Assembly: GCA_038246545.1 (NCBI GenBank)
Contig: JBBRVW010000002.1
Coordinates: 112,161-176,160, forward strand
Direction: 5' to 3'
Source of the DNA: JBBRVW01 sp038246545
GTDB lineage: Bacteria > Actinomycetota > Actinomycetes > JACCUZ01
Length of the DNA stretch: 64,000 nt
The notes beneath the pieces are model-generated. The model had not been told where the DNA came from, searched no databases, and worked only from the letters and a program-made list of their open reading frames with translations. Of this stretch, positions 56,786 through 64,000 are shown one piece after another. The translations under genes were made by a program, and so were the position numbers. Each line of letters begins with the position of its first letter. The stretch's first letter is position 1.

Positions 56786-57544
56786 ATGAGTAGCGGGACG
56801 AGCACCGGCACGAGTACCGGCACGAGCAGCGCCACCGACCTCGAGCCGCGGCTGGTCGCGCGCGGCCGGGCCGCGCGGCGTACCCGGCTCACGGTGACGC
56901 TGTCGGTCGTCGCGGTCGTGGTGCTGGTCTGCCTGGGTGGCTGGCTGCTGCTCGGCACCTCCGTCCTGGGGGTCCAGACCGTGACGGTCAGCGGCACCGA
57001 GCGGCTCGACCCGGCGACGGTGCGTGCGGTCGCCGCCGTACCCGCGGGAGAGCCGCTGGCCACCCTCGACGCCGGTGCCGTCGCCGCGCGCCTCGAGAAG
57101 CTGCCCGTCGTGCGCAGCGTCGAGGTCGACCGTCGGTGGCCGCGCACGGTGGCGATCGTCGTGCACGAGCGGGTCGCGGCCGCCGTGCAGCAACGTGGCC
57201 CGGCGTTCGCCCTGGTCGACCGCAGCGGCGTGGTCTTCGACCAGGTCGACCGTCGGCCGAATGGCCTGCCGCTCGTGTCCGCCCCCGTCGACGCCGGCCC
57301 GAGCGCGCTGCGGGCCGCGCTCGACGTCCTCGACGTGCTGCCCGCCTCGGTCGCGGGCGAGGTGCGCCAGGTCCGCGCCACCGGTCCCGACGACGTCCGG
57401 CTGCAGCTGTCGAAGGGGCGCACCGTCGTGTGGGGGAGTGCCGAGCGCGGCGCCCGGAAGGCCGCCGTCCTCGCCGTGCTCCTCACCCGCAAGGCCAGCG
57501 TCTACGACGTGTCCGCTCCTGACGCACCCACCACGACGAGGTAG
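56786..57544 (+). CDS. ftsQ: Cell division protein FtsQ
   Basis: Single-pass divisome protein of 252 aa. A Ser/Thr/Gly-rich cytoplasmic leader (GTSTGTSTGTSSA) and RGRAARRTR precede one helix (about 38-60) and a POTRA domain (VQTVTVSGTERLDPATVRAVA; LPVVRSVEVDRRWPRTVAIVVHER). A beta domain follows. ATG 56786 has GAGGC upstream. An earlier start at 56711 would add a 25-residue leader without homology features. Confidence 0.88.
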   Translation: MSSGTSTGTSTGTSSATDLEPRLVARGRAARRTRLTVTLSVVAVVVLVCLGGWLLLGTSVLGVQTVTVSGTERLDPATVRAVAAVPAGEPLATLDAGAVAARLEKLPVVRSVEVDRRWPRTVAIVVHERVAAAVQQRGPAFALVDRSGVVFDQVDRRPNGLPLVSAPVDAGPSALRAALDVLDVLPASVAGEVRQVRATGPDDVRLQLSKGRTVVWGSAERGARKAAVLAVLLTRKASVYDVSAPDAPTTTR

Positions 57545-57788
57545 GCGCGCTGCCCGCGGCAGCCCCCACCGCACCCGGATCGCGGCGGCGCCGGCGGGGT
57601 CCGTACGCCCGGGTGGGCGGCAGTTGCAGGTTGTTGCGGCGTGTCGCGGCGTCGGTCGTTGAGTTGGTCCCCCTCGGTACCTAGCGTCCTCACCAACCTC
57701 AGAGGTTGACATAACTATAAGGCTCAACTTGAGGGTGAGGGTTCCGGAACATCCGGGGCGTTCCACCGGGAGAAGGAGAGGGTCCGAC
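57545..57788 (+). promoter_or_regulatory. ftsQ-ftsZ intergenic region with promoter and two palindromes
   Basis: TTGAGT (57659-57664), a 17-nt spacer and TAGCGT (57682-57687) form a strong promoter. Downstream in an unusually AT-rich patch are two odd-centred palindromes, AACCTC-A-GAGGTT (57695-57707) and CTCAA-C-TTGAG (57723-57733). They lie in the predicted 5' leader and could be operators or RNA hairpins controlling ftsZ. Confidence 0.6.
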
Positions 57789-59012
57789 GTGGCAGCACCG
57801 CAGAACTACCTCGCGGTCATCAAGGTCGTCGGCATCGGCGGCGGTGGTGTGAACGCGATCAACCGGATGATCGAGGTCGGCCTCAAGGGTGTCGAGTTCA
57901 TCGCGATCAACACCGACGCGCAGGCCCTTCTCATGTCGGACGCCGACGTGAAGCTGGACGTCGGCCGCGAGCTCACCCGCGGCCTCGGCGCCGGCGCCAA
58001 CCCGGAGGTCGGCCGCAAGGCCGCCGACGACCACGCCGAGGAGATCGAGGAGGTCCTGAAGGGGGCCGACATGGTCTTCGTCACCGCCGGCGAGGGCGGC
58101 GGCACCGGCACGGGTGGCGCACCCGTCGTCGCGCGCATCGCCCGCTCGCTCGGCGCGCTCACCATCGGCGTCGTCACCCGCCCGTTCGGCTTCGAGGGCC
58201 GGCGCCGGGCCAACTCCGCCGAGACGGGCATCGACGAGCTGCGCGACGAGGTCGACACCCTCATCGTGATCCCCAACGACCGGCTGCTCTCGATCTCCGA
58301 CCGCGGCATCTCGATGCTGGACGCGTTCAAGTCCGCCGACCAGGTGCTCCTGCAGGGTGTCTCCGGCATCACCGACCTCATCACGACGCCGGGCCTGATC
58401 AACCTCGACTTCGCCGACGTGAAGTCGGTCATGAGCGGTGCCGGCTCGGCCCTCATGGGCATCGGCTCCGCGCGCGGCGACAACCGCGCGGTCGAGGCGG
58501 CCGAGATGGCGATCTCCTCGCCCCTGCTCGAGGCGTCCATCGACGGCGCGCACGGCGTGCTCCTCTCGATCTCCGGCGGCTCGGACCTCGGGCTCTTCGA
58601 GATCAACGAGGCGGCCCAGCTGGTGGCGGAGTCCGCCCACACCGAGGCCAACATCATCTTCGGCGCGGTCATCGACGACGCCCTCGGCGACGAGGTGCGG
58701 GTCACCGTCATCGCGGCCGGGTTCGACGGGGGCACCCCGCGCAAGGTGGTCCCGGCGCCGGCCCGCCGCACCGAGCCGACCGAGACCCCGACGTCGCCCA
58801 CCTCGAACGCCCGAACCGACTCCACCGGCACCTCCTACGAGCGCAGCGAGCCTGCCGGCGAGCGCACCGAGCGCGAGCCGGCCTACGTCGGCGCGCGCGA
58901 CCGCAGCGAGTCGATCGACCTCAACGGTGACCCCCAGCCCGTGTCTCGGCCGGCCCGCACCATCGTCTTCGACGACGCGGACGACCTCGACATCCCCGAG
59001 TTCCTCCGTTGA
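57789..59012 (+). CDS. ftsZ: Cell division GTPase FtsZ
   Basis: Tubulin-like GTPase of 407 aa forming the Z ring. The N-terminus VVGIGGGGVNAINRMIE, the tubulin signature FVTAGEGGGTGTGGAPVVA and the T7/catalytic loop region with NLDFADVKSVM are intact. A charged linker leads to the C-terminal peptide FDDADDLDIPEFLR that binds SepF and other partners. GTG 57789 has AGAAGGAGAGGG upstream, a strong SD. A strong terminator follows the gene. Confidence 0.98.
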   Translation: MAAPQNYLAVIKVVGIGGGGVNAINRMIEVGLKGVEFIAINTDAQALLMSDADVKLDVGRELTRGLGAGANPEVGRKAADDHAEEIEEVLKGADMVFVTAGEGGGTGTGGAPVVARIARSLGALTIGVVTRPFGFEGRRRANSAETGIDELRDEVDTLIVIPNDRLLSISDRGISMLDAFKSADQVLLQGVSGITDLITTPGLINLDFADVKSVMSGAGSALMGIGSARGDNRAVEAAEMAISSPLLEASIDGAHGVLLSISGGSDLGLFEINEAAQLVAESAHTEANIIFGAVIDDALGDEVRVTVIAAGFDGGTPRKVVPAPARRTEPTETPTSPTSNARTDSTGTSYERSEPAGERTEREPAYVGARDRSESIDLNGDPQPVSRPARTIVFDDADDLDIPEFLR

Positions 59013-59046
59013 GCTGCGTCCGCTGAGCGGCAGCACCCCTCGATCC

Positions 59047-59089
59047 GGACCGGTCGGCAGGACACCCACAGGGCCCTGCCGACCGGTCC
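59047..59089 (+). terminator. Intrinsic terminator after ftsZ
   Basis: A 15-bp perfect stem (59047-59061 with 59075-59089) and 13-nt loop lie 34 nt after the ftsZ stop and before the pgeF promoter. Confidence 0.7.
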
Positions 59090-59131
59090 GTCCCATGTCT
59101 GCCCCGTGCCGGCCCCCGACCGCGACCCGCC

Positions 59132-59137
59132 TACGCT
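59132..59137 (+). promoter_or_regulatory. -10 box (TACGCT) for leaderless pgeF transcript
   Basis: TACGCT is followed by 7 nt and ATG 59145, supporting that start over upstream GTG codons. Confidence 0.5.
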
Positions 59138-59144
59138 CACTGGC

Positions 59145-59873
59145 ATGCTCCGCCGCACCGGCACGATCGCGTCCGCGCGCTTCGCGCTGACCGACCGGCA
59201 CGGCGGCGTGAGCCGCGCGCCGTACGATGCGCTGGACCTCGGCGACCACGTCGGCGACGACCCGGCGGCCGTCGGCGAGAACCGCCGGCTGCTGGCCCTC
59301 CGGCTGGGCCTGGACCCGGCCGGTCTCGTCCTCATGCAGCAGGTCCACGGCACGGACGTGGCGGTCGTCGAGCAGGCCCCGGGGCCGGGCGAGGCTCCGC
59401 CGGTGGCCGACGCCCTGGTCACCACCCGGAGGGGTCTCGCCCTGGTCGTGCTGGTCGCCGACTGCGTGCCCGTGCTGCTCGCCGCCGGTGGCAGCGACGT
59501 CGTCGCCGTCGCGCACGCCGGGCGGCGCGGTGTGGCGGCCGGCGTGGTCGGGGCCACGGTGGCGGCGATGGGCGACCTCGGTGCGCGGCCGGACCGGGTC
59601 GTTGCCGTCGTCGGGCCGGCGATCTGCGGCGACTGCTACGAGCTGCCGGCCGAGATGGCCGACGAGGTCGCGGCCGTGACGCCGGCGGCCCGGTCGACCA
59701 CCCGTTCCGGCACCCCCGGGCTCGACCTGCGGGCGGGCGTCGCGGCGCAGCTGGCGGCTGCCGGCGTCGAGACGATCGAGGTCGACGCGCGGTGCACCGC
59801 GGAGTCGCCCGAGCTGTACTCGCACCGGCGGGACGGCGTCACGGGCCGGTTCGCCGGCGTGGTCGTCAGGTGA
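59145..59873 (+). CDS. pgeF: PgeF/YfiH-type laccase-domain (peptidoglycan editing factor) protein
   Basis: A 242-aa protein of the multicopper-oxidase-like PgeF family, whose members act on purine nucleosides or edit peptidoglycan precursors. It has QQVHGTDVAVV, ADCVPVLLAAG, VAVAHAGRRGVAAGVV, VGPAICGDCYEL and DARCTAESPELYSHRRDGVTGRFAGVV. The His and Cys ligands of the active site are present (HG, C-V-P, H-A-G). GTGA overlap with yggS. Confidence 0.9.
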   Translation: MLRRTGTIASARFALTDRHGGVSRAPYDALDLGDHVGDDPAAVGENRRLLALRLGLDPAGLVLMQQVHGTDVAVVEQAPGPGEAPPVADALVTTRRGLALVVLVADCVPVLLAAGGSDVVAVAHAGRRGVAAGVVGATVAAMGDLGARPDRVVAVVGPAICGDCYELPAEMADEVAAVTPAARSTTRSGTPGLDLRAGVAAQLAAAGVETIEVDARCTAESPELYSHRRDGVTGRFAGVVVR

Positions 59874-60604
59874 CCGAGGCCTCGACGGAGTCGGACAGCC
59901 GGCGGGCCGAGATCGCCGCCGGCCTGGCCGCGGTCGAGGAGCGGATCGCGGCGGCGTGCTCGGCGGCCGGCCGCGAGCGCGGCGAGATCACGCTGGTCGC
60001 GGTGACCAAGACCTTCCCCTCGAGCGACGTGGGACACCTGGCGGCCCTCGGCCTGCGAGACATGGGGGAGAACCGGGCGGCGGACGCGGCGGCGAAGGTG
60101 GCCCGGTGCCGCGCGGACGGCCTCGACGACCTCGTCTGGCACTTCGTGGGTCAGGTGCAGACCAACAAGGCCGCGGACGTCGCCGGCTGCGCCGACGTGG
60201 TGCACTCCGTCGACCGGGCGCGTCTCGTGCACGCGCTGGACCGGGGCGCCGGATCCGCGGGCCGGCGGCTGCGGTGCCTGCTGCAGGTCGACCTCGCCGC
60301 GGACCCCGACGCTGCCGGCCGGGGCGGTGCCCGGCCCGAGGAGCTCGCCACGTTGGCCGAGGTCCTGGTGGCCGCCGAGCACCTCGGCCTCGCCGGGCTG
60401 ATGGCGGTCGCACCGCTGGGCGCCGACCCCGACGAGGCGTTCGCGCGGCTGGCCGAGCTGTCCGCGACCCTGCGCCACGAGCACCCGGACGCCACGGTCG
60501 TGTCCGCCGGCATGAGCAGCGACCTCGAGGCCGCTGTACGGCACGGCGCGACACACCTGCGCGTCGGCACCGCATTGCTCGGTTCGCGACCTTCGCTCCG
60601 GTAG
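59870..60604 (+). CDS. YggS/PROSC-family pyridoxal phosphate homeostasis protein
   Basis: PLP-binding TIM-barrel protein of 244 aa. The Schiff-base Lys is in LVAVTKTFPSSDV. MGENRAADAAAKV, WHFVGQVQTNKA (usually GHLQxNK), MAVAPLGADP and SAGMSSDLEAAVRHGATHLRVGTALLG match the family. It commonly sits between ftsZ and sepF in actinobacteria. GTG 59870 overlaps pgeF. Confidence 0.9.
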   Translation: MTEASTESDSRRAEIAAGLAAVEERIAAACSAAGRERGEITLVAVTKTFPSSDVGHLAALGLRDMGENRAADAAAKVARCRADGLDDLVWHFVGQVQTNKAADVAGCADVVHSVDRARLVHALDRGAGSAGRRLRCLLQVDLAADPDAAGRGGARPEELATLAEVLVAAEHLGLAGLMAVAPLGADPDEAFARLAELSATLRHEHPDATVVSAGMSSDLEAAVRHGATHLRVGTALLGSRPSLR

Positions 60605-60623
60605 CGTCGCCCCCAGGCCGGAC

Positions 60624-60641
60624 CGCCCTCCTCCGAGGGCG
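60624..60641 (+). terminator. Possible terminator after yggS
   Basis: CGCCCTC-CTCC-GAGGGCG is a 7-bp hairpin with a 4-nt loop, followed by TTCT. It lies 20 nt past the yggS stop. Confidence 0.5.
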
Positions 60642-60716
60642 TTCTAGCCCGGTCGGACCAGCCGCTGGCGACAGCGGTGTCTGGGGTTCGTCCACCCGAG
60701 CGGAGGGCAGTCAGGC

Positions 60717-61241
60717 ATGGCCGGCGCGATGCGCAAAGCGATGGTCTACCTCGGCCTCGTCGAGGAGGACGACCGCTACGAGTACGACGAGTACGACGAC
60801 GGTGTCGAGGGCGACGGGTACGACACCGACCACCGGGGCGAGCACCACGACGGTGGCCGTGGCACGCACCGCACCGCCGGCGCCACCGCGCTGCGCGAGG
60901 AGCGGCACGGCGCGGTCGCGACGATGCCGGAACGCCGGCCGTCGCTGAGCTCCTCGCGGGCGTTCGACCGGATCACGACGATCCACCCGCGCACCTACAA
61001 CGAGGCCAAGCAGATCGGCGAGAGCTTCCGCGAGAGCACGCCGGTCATCATGAACCTCTCCGACATGGACGACTCCGACGCGAAGCGGCTGGTCGACTTC
61101 GCCGCCGGCCTCGTCTTCGGCTTGCGCGGCACCATCGAGCGGGTCACCAACAAGGTCTTCCTGCTCTCGCCGGCCGACGTCACGGTGACCGCCGAGGACA
61201 AGGCGCGGATGGCCGAGAGCGGGTTCTTCAACCAGAGCTGA
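60717..61241 (+). CDS. sepF: Cell division protein SepF
   Basis: FtsZ-anchoring protein of 174 aa. The N-terminal amphipathic helix MAGAMRKAMVYLGLVEE binds membrane. An acidic Asp/Tyr/Glu-rich linker follows, then the DUF552 domain (TTIHPRTYNEAKQIGESFRE; VIMNLSDMDDSDAKRLVDFAAGLVFGLRG). GGAGGG precedes ATG 60717. It links FtsZ to the membrane in organisms lacking FtsA. Confidence 0.95.
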   Translation: MAGAMRKAMVYLGLVEEDDRYEYDEYDDGVEGDGYDTDHRGEHHDGGRGTHRTAGATALREERHGAVATMPERRPSLSSSRAFDRITTIHPRTYNEAKQIGESFRESTPVIMNLSDMDDSDAKRLVDFAAGLVFGLRGTIERVTNKVFLLSPADVTVTAEDKARMAESGFFNQS

Positions 61242-61250
61242 CCGGGCTCG

Positions 61251-61273
61251 CCCACCGGCGTTCCACCGGTGGG
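61251..61273 (+). terminator. Possible terminator after sepF
   Basis: CCCACCGG (61251-61258) pairs exactly with CCGGTGGG (61266-61273) across a 7-nt loop, 10 nt after the sepF stop. Confidence 0.45.
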
Positions 61274-61302
61274 TCGCGACGTGTGCTCCTCACGCGGGGC
61301 GT

Positions 61303-61308
61303 TAGTGT
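61303..61308 (+). promoter_or_regulatory. -10 box (TAGTGT) before the leader ORF and yggT
   Basis: TAGTGT is followed by 7 nt and GTG 61316, predicting a leaderless mRNA that begins at the leader ORF. Confidence 0.5.
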
Positions 61309-61315
61309 CTGGCGG

Positions 61316-61363
61316 GTGCAGATCACGCCGGTCCGGTTCCGACGTCGTGGCGACGGCCGCTGA
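61316..61363 (+). CDS. 15-residue leaderless leader ORF coupled to yggT
   Basis: GTG 61316 opens an ORF encoding MQITPVRFRRRGDGR, stopping at TGA 61361-61363. The yggT ATG overlaps this stop as TGATG. yggT has no separate SD, so translation of the short ORF probably feeds yggT. The Arg-rich end could allow codon- or peptide-dependent control. No homologue was recognised; it could also be only a translation-initiation device. Confidence 0.5.
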   Translation: MQITPVRFRRRGDGR

Positions 61364-61656
61364 TGCGCGGACCGGTCGGGCAGATCGTCTACCTCGTCCT
61401 CTGGCTGTTCTTCCTGCTGCTGATCGCGCGGCTGGTGCTCGACTACATCCAGATGTTCGCCCGCTCGTGGCGGCCTCGCGGGCCGCTGCTGGTCGTGGCC
61501 GAGGTCGTCTACACGGTCACCGACCCGCCGATCAAGGCGCTCCGGCGGGTCATCCCGCCACTGCGCCTGGGCCAGATCGCGTTGGACCTCTCGTTCCTCG
61601 TGCTGGTGGTGCTGGTCCAGTTCGCGATCTACCTCACGAGCTTCCTCACGTTCTGA
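61363..61656 (+). CDS. YggT-family membrane protein
   Basis: A 97-aa integral membrane protein with two long hydrophobic stretches (IVYLVLWLFFLLLIARLVLDY; ALDLSFLVLVVLVQFAIYLTSF) joined by VYTVTDPPIKALRRVIPPLRLG, the YggT signature. It is found between sepF and divIVA in most actinobacteria and has been linked to envelope or osmotic functions. ATG 61363 is coupled to the upstream 15-residue ORF. Confidence 0.92.
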   Translation: MRGPVGQIVYLVLWLFFLLLIARLVLDYIQMFARSWRPRGPLLVVAEVVYTVTDPPIKALRRVIPPLRLGQIALDLSFLVLVVLVQFAIYLTSFLTF

Positions 61657-61814
61657 CACCCTGACCAGCCGGGTCCGAACCCGCAGGTGAGCGCGGCGGT
61701 TAGCCACCTTCATGCCCGATGGGGGATGATTCCCCGGAGCACGACCCCGCAGGAAACACGCACGACGCAGGACCGCACGACCACAAGGAACGACTAGCGA
61801 GGAGACTCGACGCC

Positions 61815-62672
61815 ATGCCGCTGACCCCCGAGGACGTGGCCAACAAGCAGTTCACGAGCACCCGGCTCAAGCCTGGCTACGACGAGACCGAGGTCGACGA
61901 GTTCCTCGACGAGGTGGAGGCGGAGCTCACCCGCCTCTACCGCGAGAACGACGAGCTGCGGTCCAAGCTGTCGGCCGCGGGCCGTGGTGGCGAGCTCACC
62001 GCTCCGCCGGCACCCGCCGTGCCGGCACCCGCCGCGCAGGCCGCGCCGGACCCGACCCTGGCCCGCGAGAACGACGAGCTCCGTCAGAAGCTCGCCGCTG
62101 CGCAGCGCCAGCTCGCCGAGGCCGCCAACCGCCCGCCCCAGCCGGCCGCCCAGGCCCAGGCTGCCGCGCCGGCCACGGCCGCACCGTCGGAGACCGCCAC
62201 CGGGATCCTGGCGCTGGCGCAGCGGACCGCCGACGAGCACATCGCCGAGGCGCGCACCCAGGCCGACCGGGTCATCGGCGAGGCCCGCACCCGGGCCGAC
62301 CAGCTCAAGCGCGAGGCCGAGGACAAGCACCGCCAGATGATCGGCTCCCTGGAGACCGAGCGGTCCACGCTCGAGCGCGAGGTCGAGAAGCTCCGCTCGT
62401 TCGAGCGCGAGTACCGCAGCCGGCTCAAGTCCTACCTCGAGGGTCAGCTGCGCGAGCTGGACGGTCGCGGCACCGAGGCGCCGGCCGGCGGGGCGACCCA
62501 GTCCGGGCAGCCGGGGCAGCCGGTGGCCGCCCAGGGGGCTCAGGGCGGGCAGCCGGCCCAGCCCGGTCAGCCGCAGGGCCAGCGCAGCCCGTTCGCGCCC
62601 GGCGCCCCCGTGGGCGGTGGCGACCAGCCGAGCGGCCCGCCGCAGCAGCCGCAGGGCTTCACCGAGGGCTGA
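61815..62672 (+). CDS. divIVA: Polar growth/cell-division scaffold DivIVA (Wag31)
   Basis: Coiled-coil protein of 285 aa recruiting elongation machinery to curved membrane. The N-terminal lipid-binding segment MPLTPEDVANKQFTSTRLKP and YDETEVDEFLDEVEAELTRL are highly conserved. Two coiled-coil blocks (LARENDELRQKLAAAQRQLAE; ERSTLEREVEKLRSFEREYRSR) flank an Ala/Pro-rich linker, and a Gln/Gly/Pro-rich tail ends the protein. ATG 61815 has GAGGAG 10 nt upstream. The 158-nt leader before it has no clear promoter. Confidence 0.95.
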   Translation: MPLTPEDVANKQFTSTRLKPGYDETEVDEFLDEVEAELTRLYRENDELRSKLSAAGRGGELTAPPAPAVPAPAAQAAPDPTLARENDELRQKLAAAQRQLAEAANRPPQPAAQAQAAAPATAAPSETATGILALAQRTADEHIAEARTQADRVIGEARTRADQLKREAEDKHRQMIGSLETERSTLEREVEKLRSFEREYRSRLKSYLEGQLRELDGRGTEAPAGGATQSGQPGQPVAAQGAQGGQPAQPGQPQGQRSPFAPGAPVGGGDQPSGPPQQPQGFTEG

Positions 62673-62695
62673 TCCCCGCCGCGAGAAGCGGACCG

Positions 62696-62739
62696 AACGC
62701 CGACGCCGGCGGACCTCAGGGTCCGCCGGCGTCGGCGTT
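62696..62739. terminator. Strong intrinsic terminator after divIVA
   Basis: A perfect 20-bp stem (62696-62715 with 62720-62739) with a TCAG loop lies between the divIVA stop and the convergent gene, so it can act in both directions. Confidence 0.8.
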
Positions 62740-62760
62740 CGTCGTGCGGGGGGGGACCGG

Positions 62761-63243
62761 TCAGCTCACCGTGGCTGCGAGCCGCCGGAACGGGTCGCGG
62801 GGCGGCGGGACCGGCAGCGTGATCCGGTTGCCGTCGGCGGGCAGGCCGCCGAGCGCGAGCACGCTGGCCAGGACCGACAGCGTCGTCTCGCCGGCGTCGA
62901 CGCCGGCCTGGGTGACCATGGCGCGGTAGATCGTCACGTAGTGCTTGGTGGGGGTGTCGTAGCTCCAGTCCACCGACCCGAGGTGCACGGCGCTGCCGTG
63001 GGTGCCGTTGGGCCCGCTGAACGGGCCGTCCCACACCTGGATGCCGGCGGGCCCGGCCGAGAAGCGACCGTCGAGGCCGACGTCATGCCGGGCAGCGGCG
63101 GCGAGCAGCTCACGGCTCTCGCGCTCGGCGAGCACCAGCGAGGGCCGCACGTGGCTGGCCAGGGCGGGCACCGCGATGGCGCCGTCCTTGAGCTTCAGCC
63201 CGGCCGAGGCCGAGCTACCGAGGGGAACGACGTGAAGTGGCAC
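62761..63243 (-). CDS. Conserved-looking hypothetical protein between divIVA and ileS
   Basis: A 160-aa protein, MPLHVVPLGSSASAGLKLKDG at the start, with RPSLVLAERESRELLAAAARHDVGL, a central VWDGPFSGPNGTHGSAVHLGSVDWSYD and VTIYRAMVTQAGVDAGETTLSVLASVLALGGL. No signal peptide or membrane helix. The GTG at 63243 is preferred because GGAGGA lies 4 nt upstream; GTG 63258 is an alternative. No family was recognised. It lies 52 nt downstream of ileS on the same strand, so it may be cotranscribed. Confidence 0.65.
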   Translation of the reverse strand: MPLHVVPLGSSASAGLKLKDGAIAVPALASHVRPSLVLAERESRELLAAAARHDVGLDGRFSAGPAGIQVWDGPFSGPNGTHGSAVHLGSVDWSYDTPTKHYVTIYRAMVTQAGVDAGETTLSVLASVLALGGLPADGNRITLPVPPPRDPFRRLAATVS

Positions 63244-63295
63244 CGCGTCCTCCGTCACCGTCCTGGGCCGGACCTGCTCCGGCGTCCTGCGACAG

Positions 63296-64000
63296 TTATC
63301 GGCCGGGGAGCCCCCCGTCCTTCACTGGGCTGACCGGGTGATTCACCGTAACGCCACACCGGCACGCCTGGCCGGGACCTCCTGGTGACCCCGTCGAGAC
63401 CAACTCTTTACCGAATCGCTGGGCCACCCGGGTGACGGTGAAGCGCAGGCCCAGGTCGTCGTCGCGGTTCGCCGTGGCGTCCTGACCGTCCAGTCCCTCG
63501 GCGTACGACGTCGCGAGCACCTCGCCGGCGACCAGACCGCCGTGCTCGCGCAGCGCCTCGGCCAGCTCGCCGGAGGCCTCCCAGCGCACCGCGACCCGGT
63601 CGGTGACCTGCAGACCGGAGGTCTTGCGGGCCTCCTGCACCAGCCGGACCACTTCGCGGGCCAGGCCGGCGCGGCGCAGCGCCGGGGTGACCTCGAGGTC
63701 GAGGGCGACGGTCTCGGCGCCCTCGCTGACGACCGCCCAGCCCTCGCGTGGTGTCTCGGTGAGCAGCACCTCCTCGGCGGACACCTCGACGTCGCGGCCG
63801 TCGACCACGACCCTGGCCGTGCCCGACTCGCGCAGGGAGGCGGCCAGGGCCTCGGCGTCGGCGGCCGCGACGGCGGCCGCGACCGTCGGGGTGTGCGATC
63901 CGAAGCGCGTGCCGAGGGGGCGGAAATTGCCCATGGCCCTGCGGTCCACCAGCTCACCCGGGAGCGCGCCCAAGCCCCCCACCTTCAGCACGACCCCGAC
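63296..64000 (-). CDS. ileS: Isoleucyl-tRNA synthetase, C-terminal part (start beyond window)
   Basis: The frame is open to the right edge. It encodes the anticodon-binding C-terminal region of a class Ia IleRS: AMGNFRPLGTRFGSHTPTVAAAV, EGWAVVSEGAETVALDLEVTP, LRRAGLAREVVRLVQEARKTSGL and VTDRVAVRWEASGELAEAL, ending LGLRFTVTRV plus a tail of about 40 residues ending DGGLPGR. The extra tail beyond the usual end is rich in Gly and Pro and has one CRC pair. Catalytic HIGH and KMSKS motifs lie outside the window. Confidence 0.9.
   Translation of the reverse strand, partial: VGVVLKVGGLGALPGELVDRRAMGNFRPLGTRFGSHTPTVAAAVAAADAEALAASLRESGTARVVVDGRDVEVSAEEVLLTETPREGWAVVSEGAETVALDLEVTPALRRAGLAREVVRLVQEARKTSGLQVTDRVAVRWEASGELAEALREHGGLVAGEVLATSYAEGLDGQDATANRDDDLGLRFTVTRVAQRFGKELVSTGSPGGPGQACRCGVTVNHPVSPVKDGGLPGR

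Noticed and set aside
56704..56793. A 29-codon ORF overlapping the murC stop and ftsQ start
   Set aside because: It overlaps both neighbours neatly, but has no SD, no hydrophobic or conserved features, and is likely chance.
57706..57721. TTGACA followed closely by TATAAG as an ftsZ promoter
   Set aside because: Only 4 nt separate the two boxes, too close for a sigma-70-type promoter; the TTGAGT-N17-TAGCGT pair upstream fits better.
54926..57766. A 946-codon reverse frame opposite murC and ftsQ
   Set aside because: Antisense artefact; the forward-strand genes are conserved dcw genes.

Overview
The window is very GC-rich, uses GTG, ATG and some TTG starts, and has many 4-bp gene overlaps. Its division and cell-wall cluster has the actinobacterial order: mraZ, small ORF, rsmH, ftsL, ftsI, murE, murF, mraY, murD, ftsW, murG, murC, ftsQ, ftsZ, pgeF, yggS, sepF, yggT, divIVA, then ileS. 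With the SAV_6107/DUF6504/dnaE2/dinB block, DUF3040 and the MoxR-DUF58-TgpA genes this points to a pigmented, DAP-type actinobacterium. A Propionibacteriales (Nocardioides-like) relative is my best guess, but the genus cannot be fixed from the sequence. I see no rRNA, tRNA, CRISPR array, insertion sequence or prophage.

Positions 1-16050 hold isoprenoid and carotenoid genes with accessory metabolism between them. These are a polyprenyl diphosphate synthase (cut by the left edge), metF, a CDP-alcohol phosphotransferase-like membrane protein, a CrtI-type desaturase, two tandem polytopic molybdoenzymes, a fasciclin lipoprotein, a VOC protein, an F420/flavin LLM oxidoreductase, a lipoprotein hydrolase and a GNAT protein. 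They end with a reverse-strand operon of CrtA-like, CrtO/CrtI-like, CruF-like and CruG-like genes that predicts a hydroxylated, glycosylated and possibly ketolated carotenoid.

Positions 16100-25050 carry two YbhN-like membrane proteins around a glycerophosphodiester phosphodiesterase, a YbaK deacylase, a large SARP/AfsR-type regulator, and two exported proteins, one of them collagen-like. Positions 25100-32400 are a DNA-damage mutagenesis block. A canonical actinobacterial LexA box (TCGAAC-N4-GTTCGA) precedes DUF6504, a SAV_6107 HEPN protein, dnaE2, a methyltransferase and dinB. A perfect 50-bp palindrome lies in frame inside dnaE2.

Positions 32500-42300 hold DUF3040 and a long reverse-strand array made of two MoxR-DUF58 modules with DUF4129, TgpA-like transglutaminase and small membrane proteins. 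Positions 42300-63250 are the dcw cluster. Most of its genes overlap by 4 bp, and internal promoters are visible before mraZ, murE, ftsZ and pgeF and before a short leader ORF coupled to yggT. The 3' part of ileS lies on the reverse strand at the right edge.

A recurring signal is a TANNNT -10 box 6-8 nt before an ATG or GTG, which predicts leaderless transcripts for at least ten genes. Functional calls are family assignments made by reading motifs; no database search was run.
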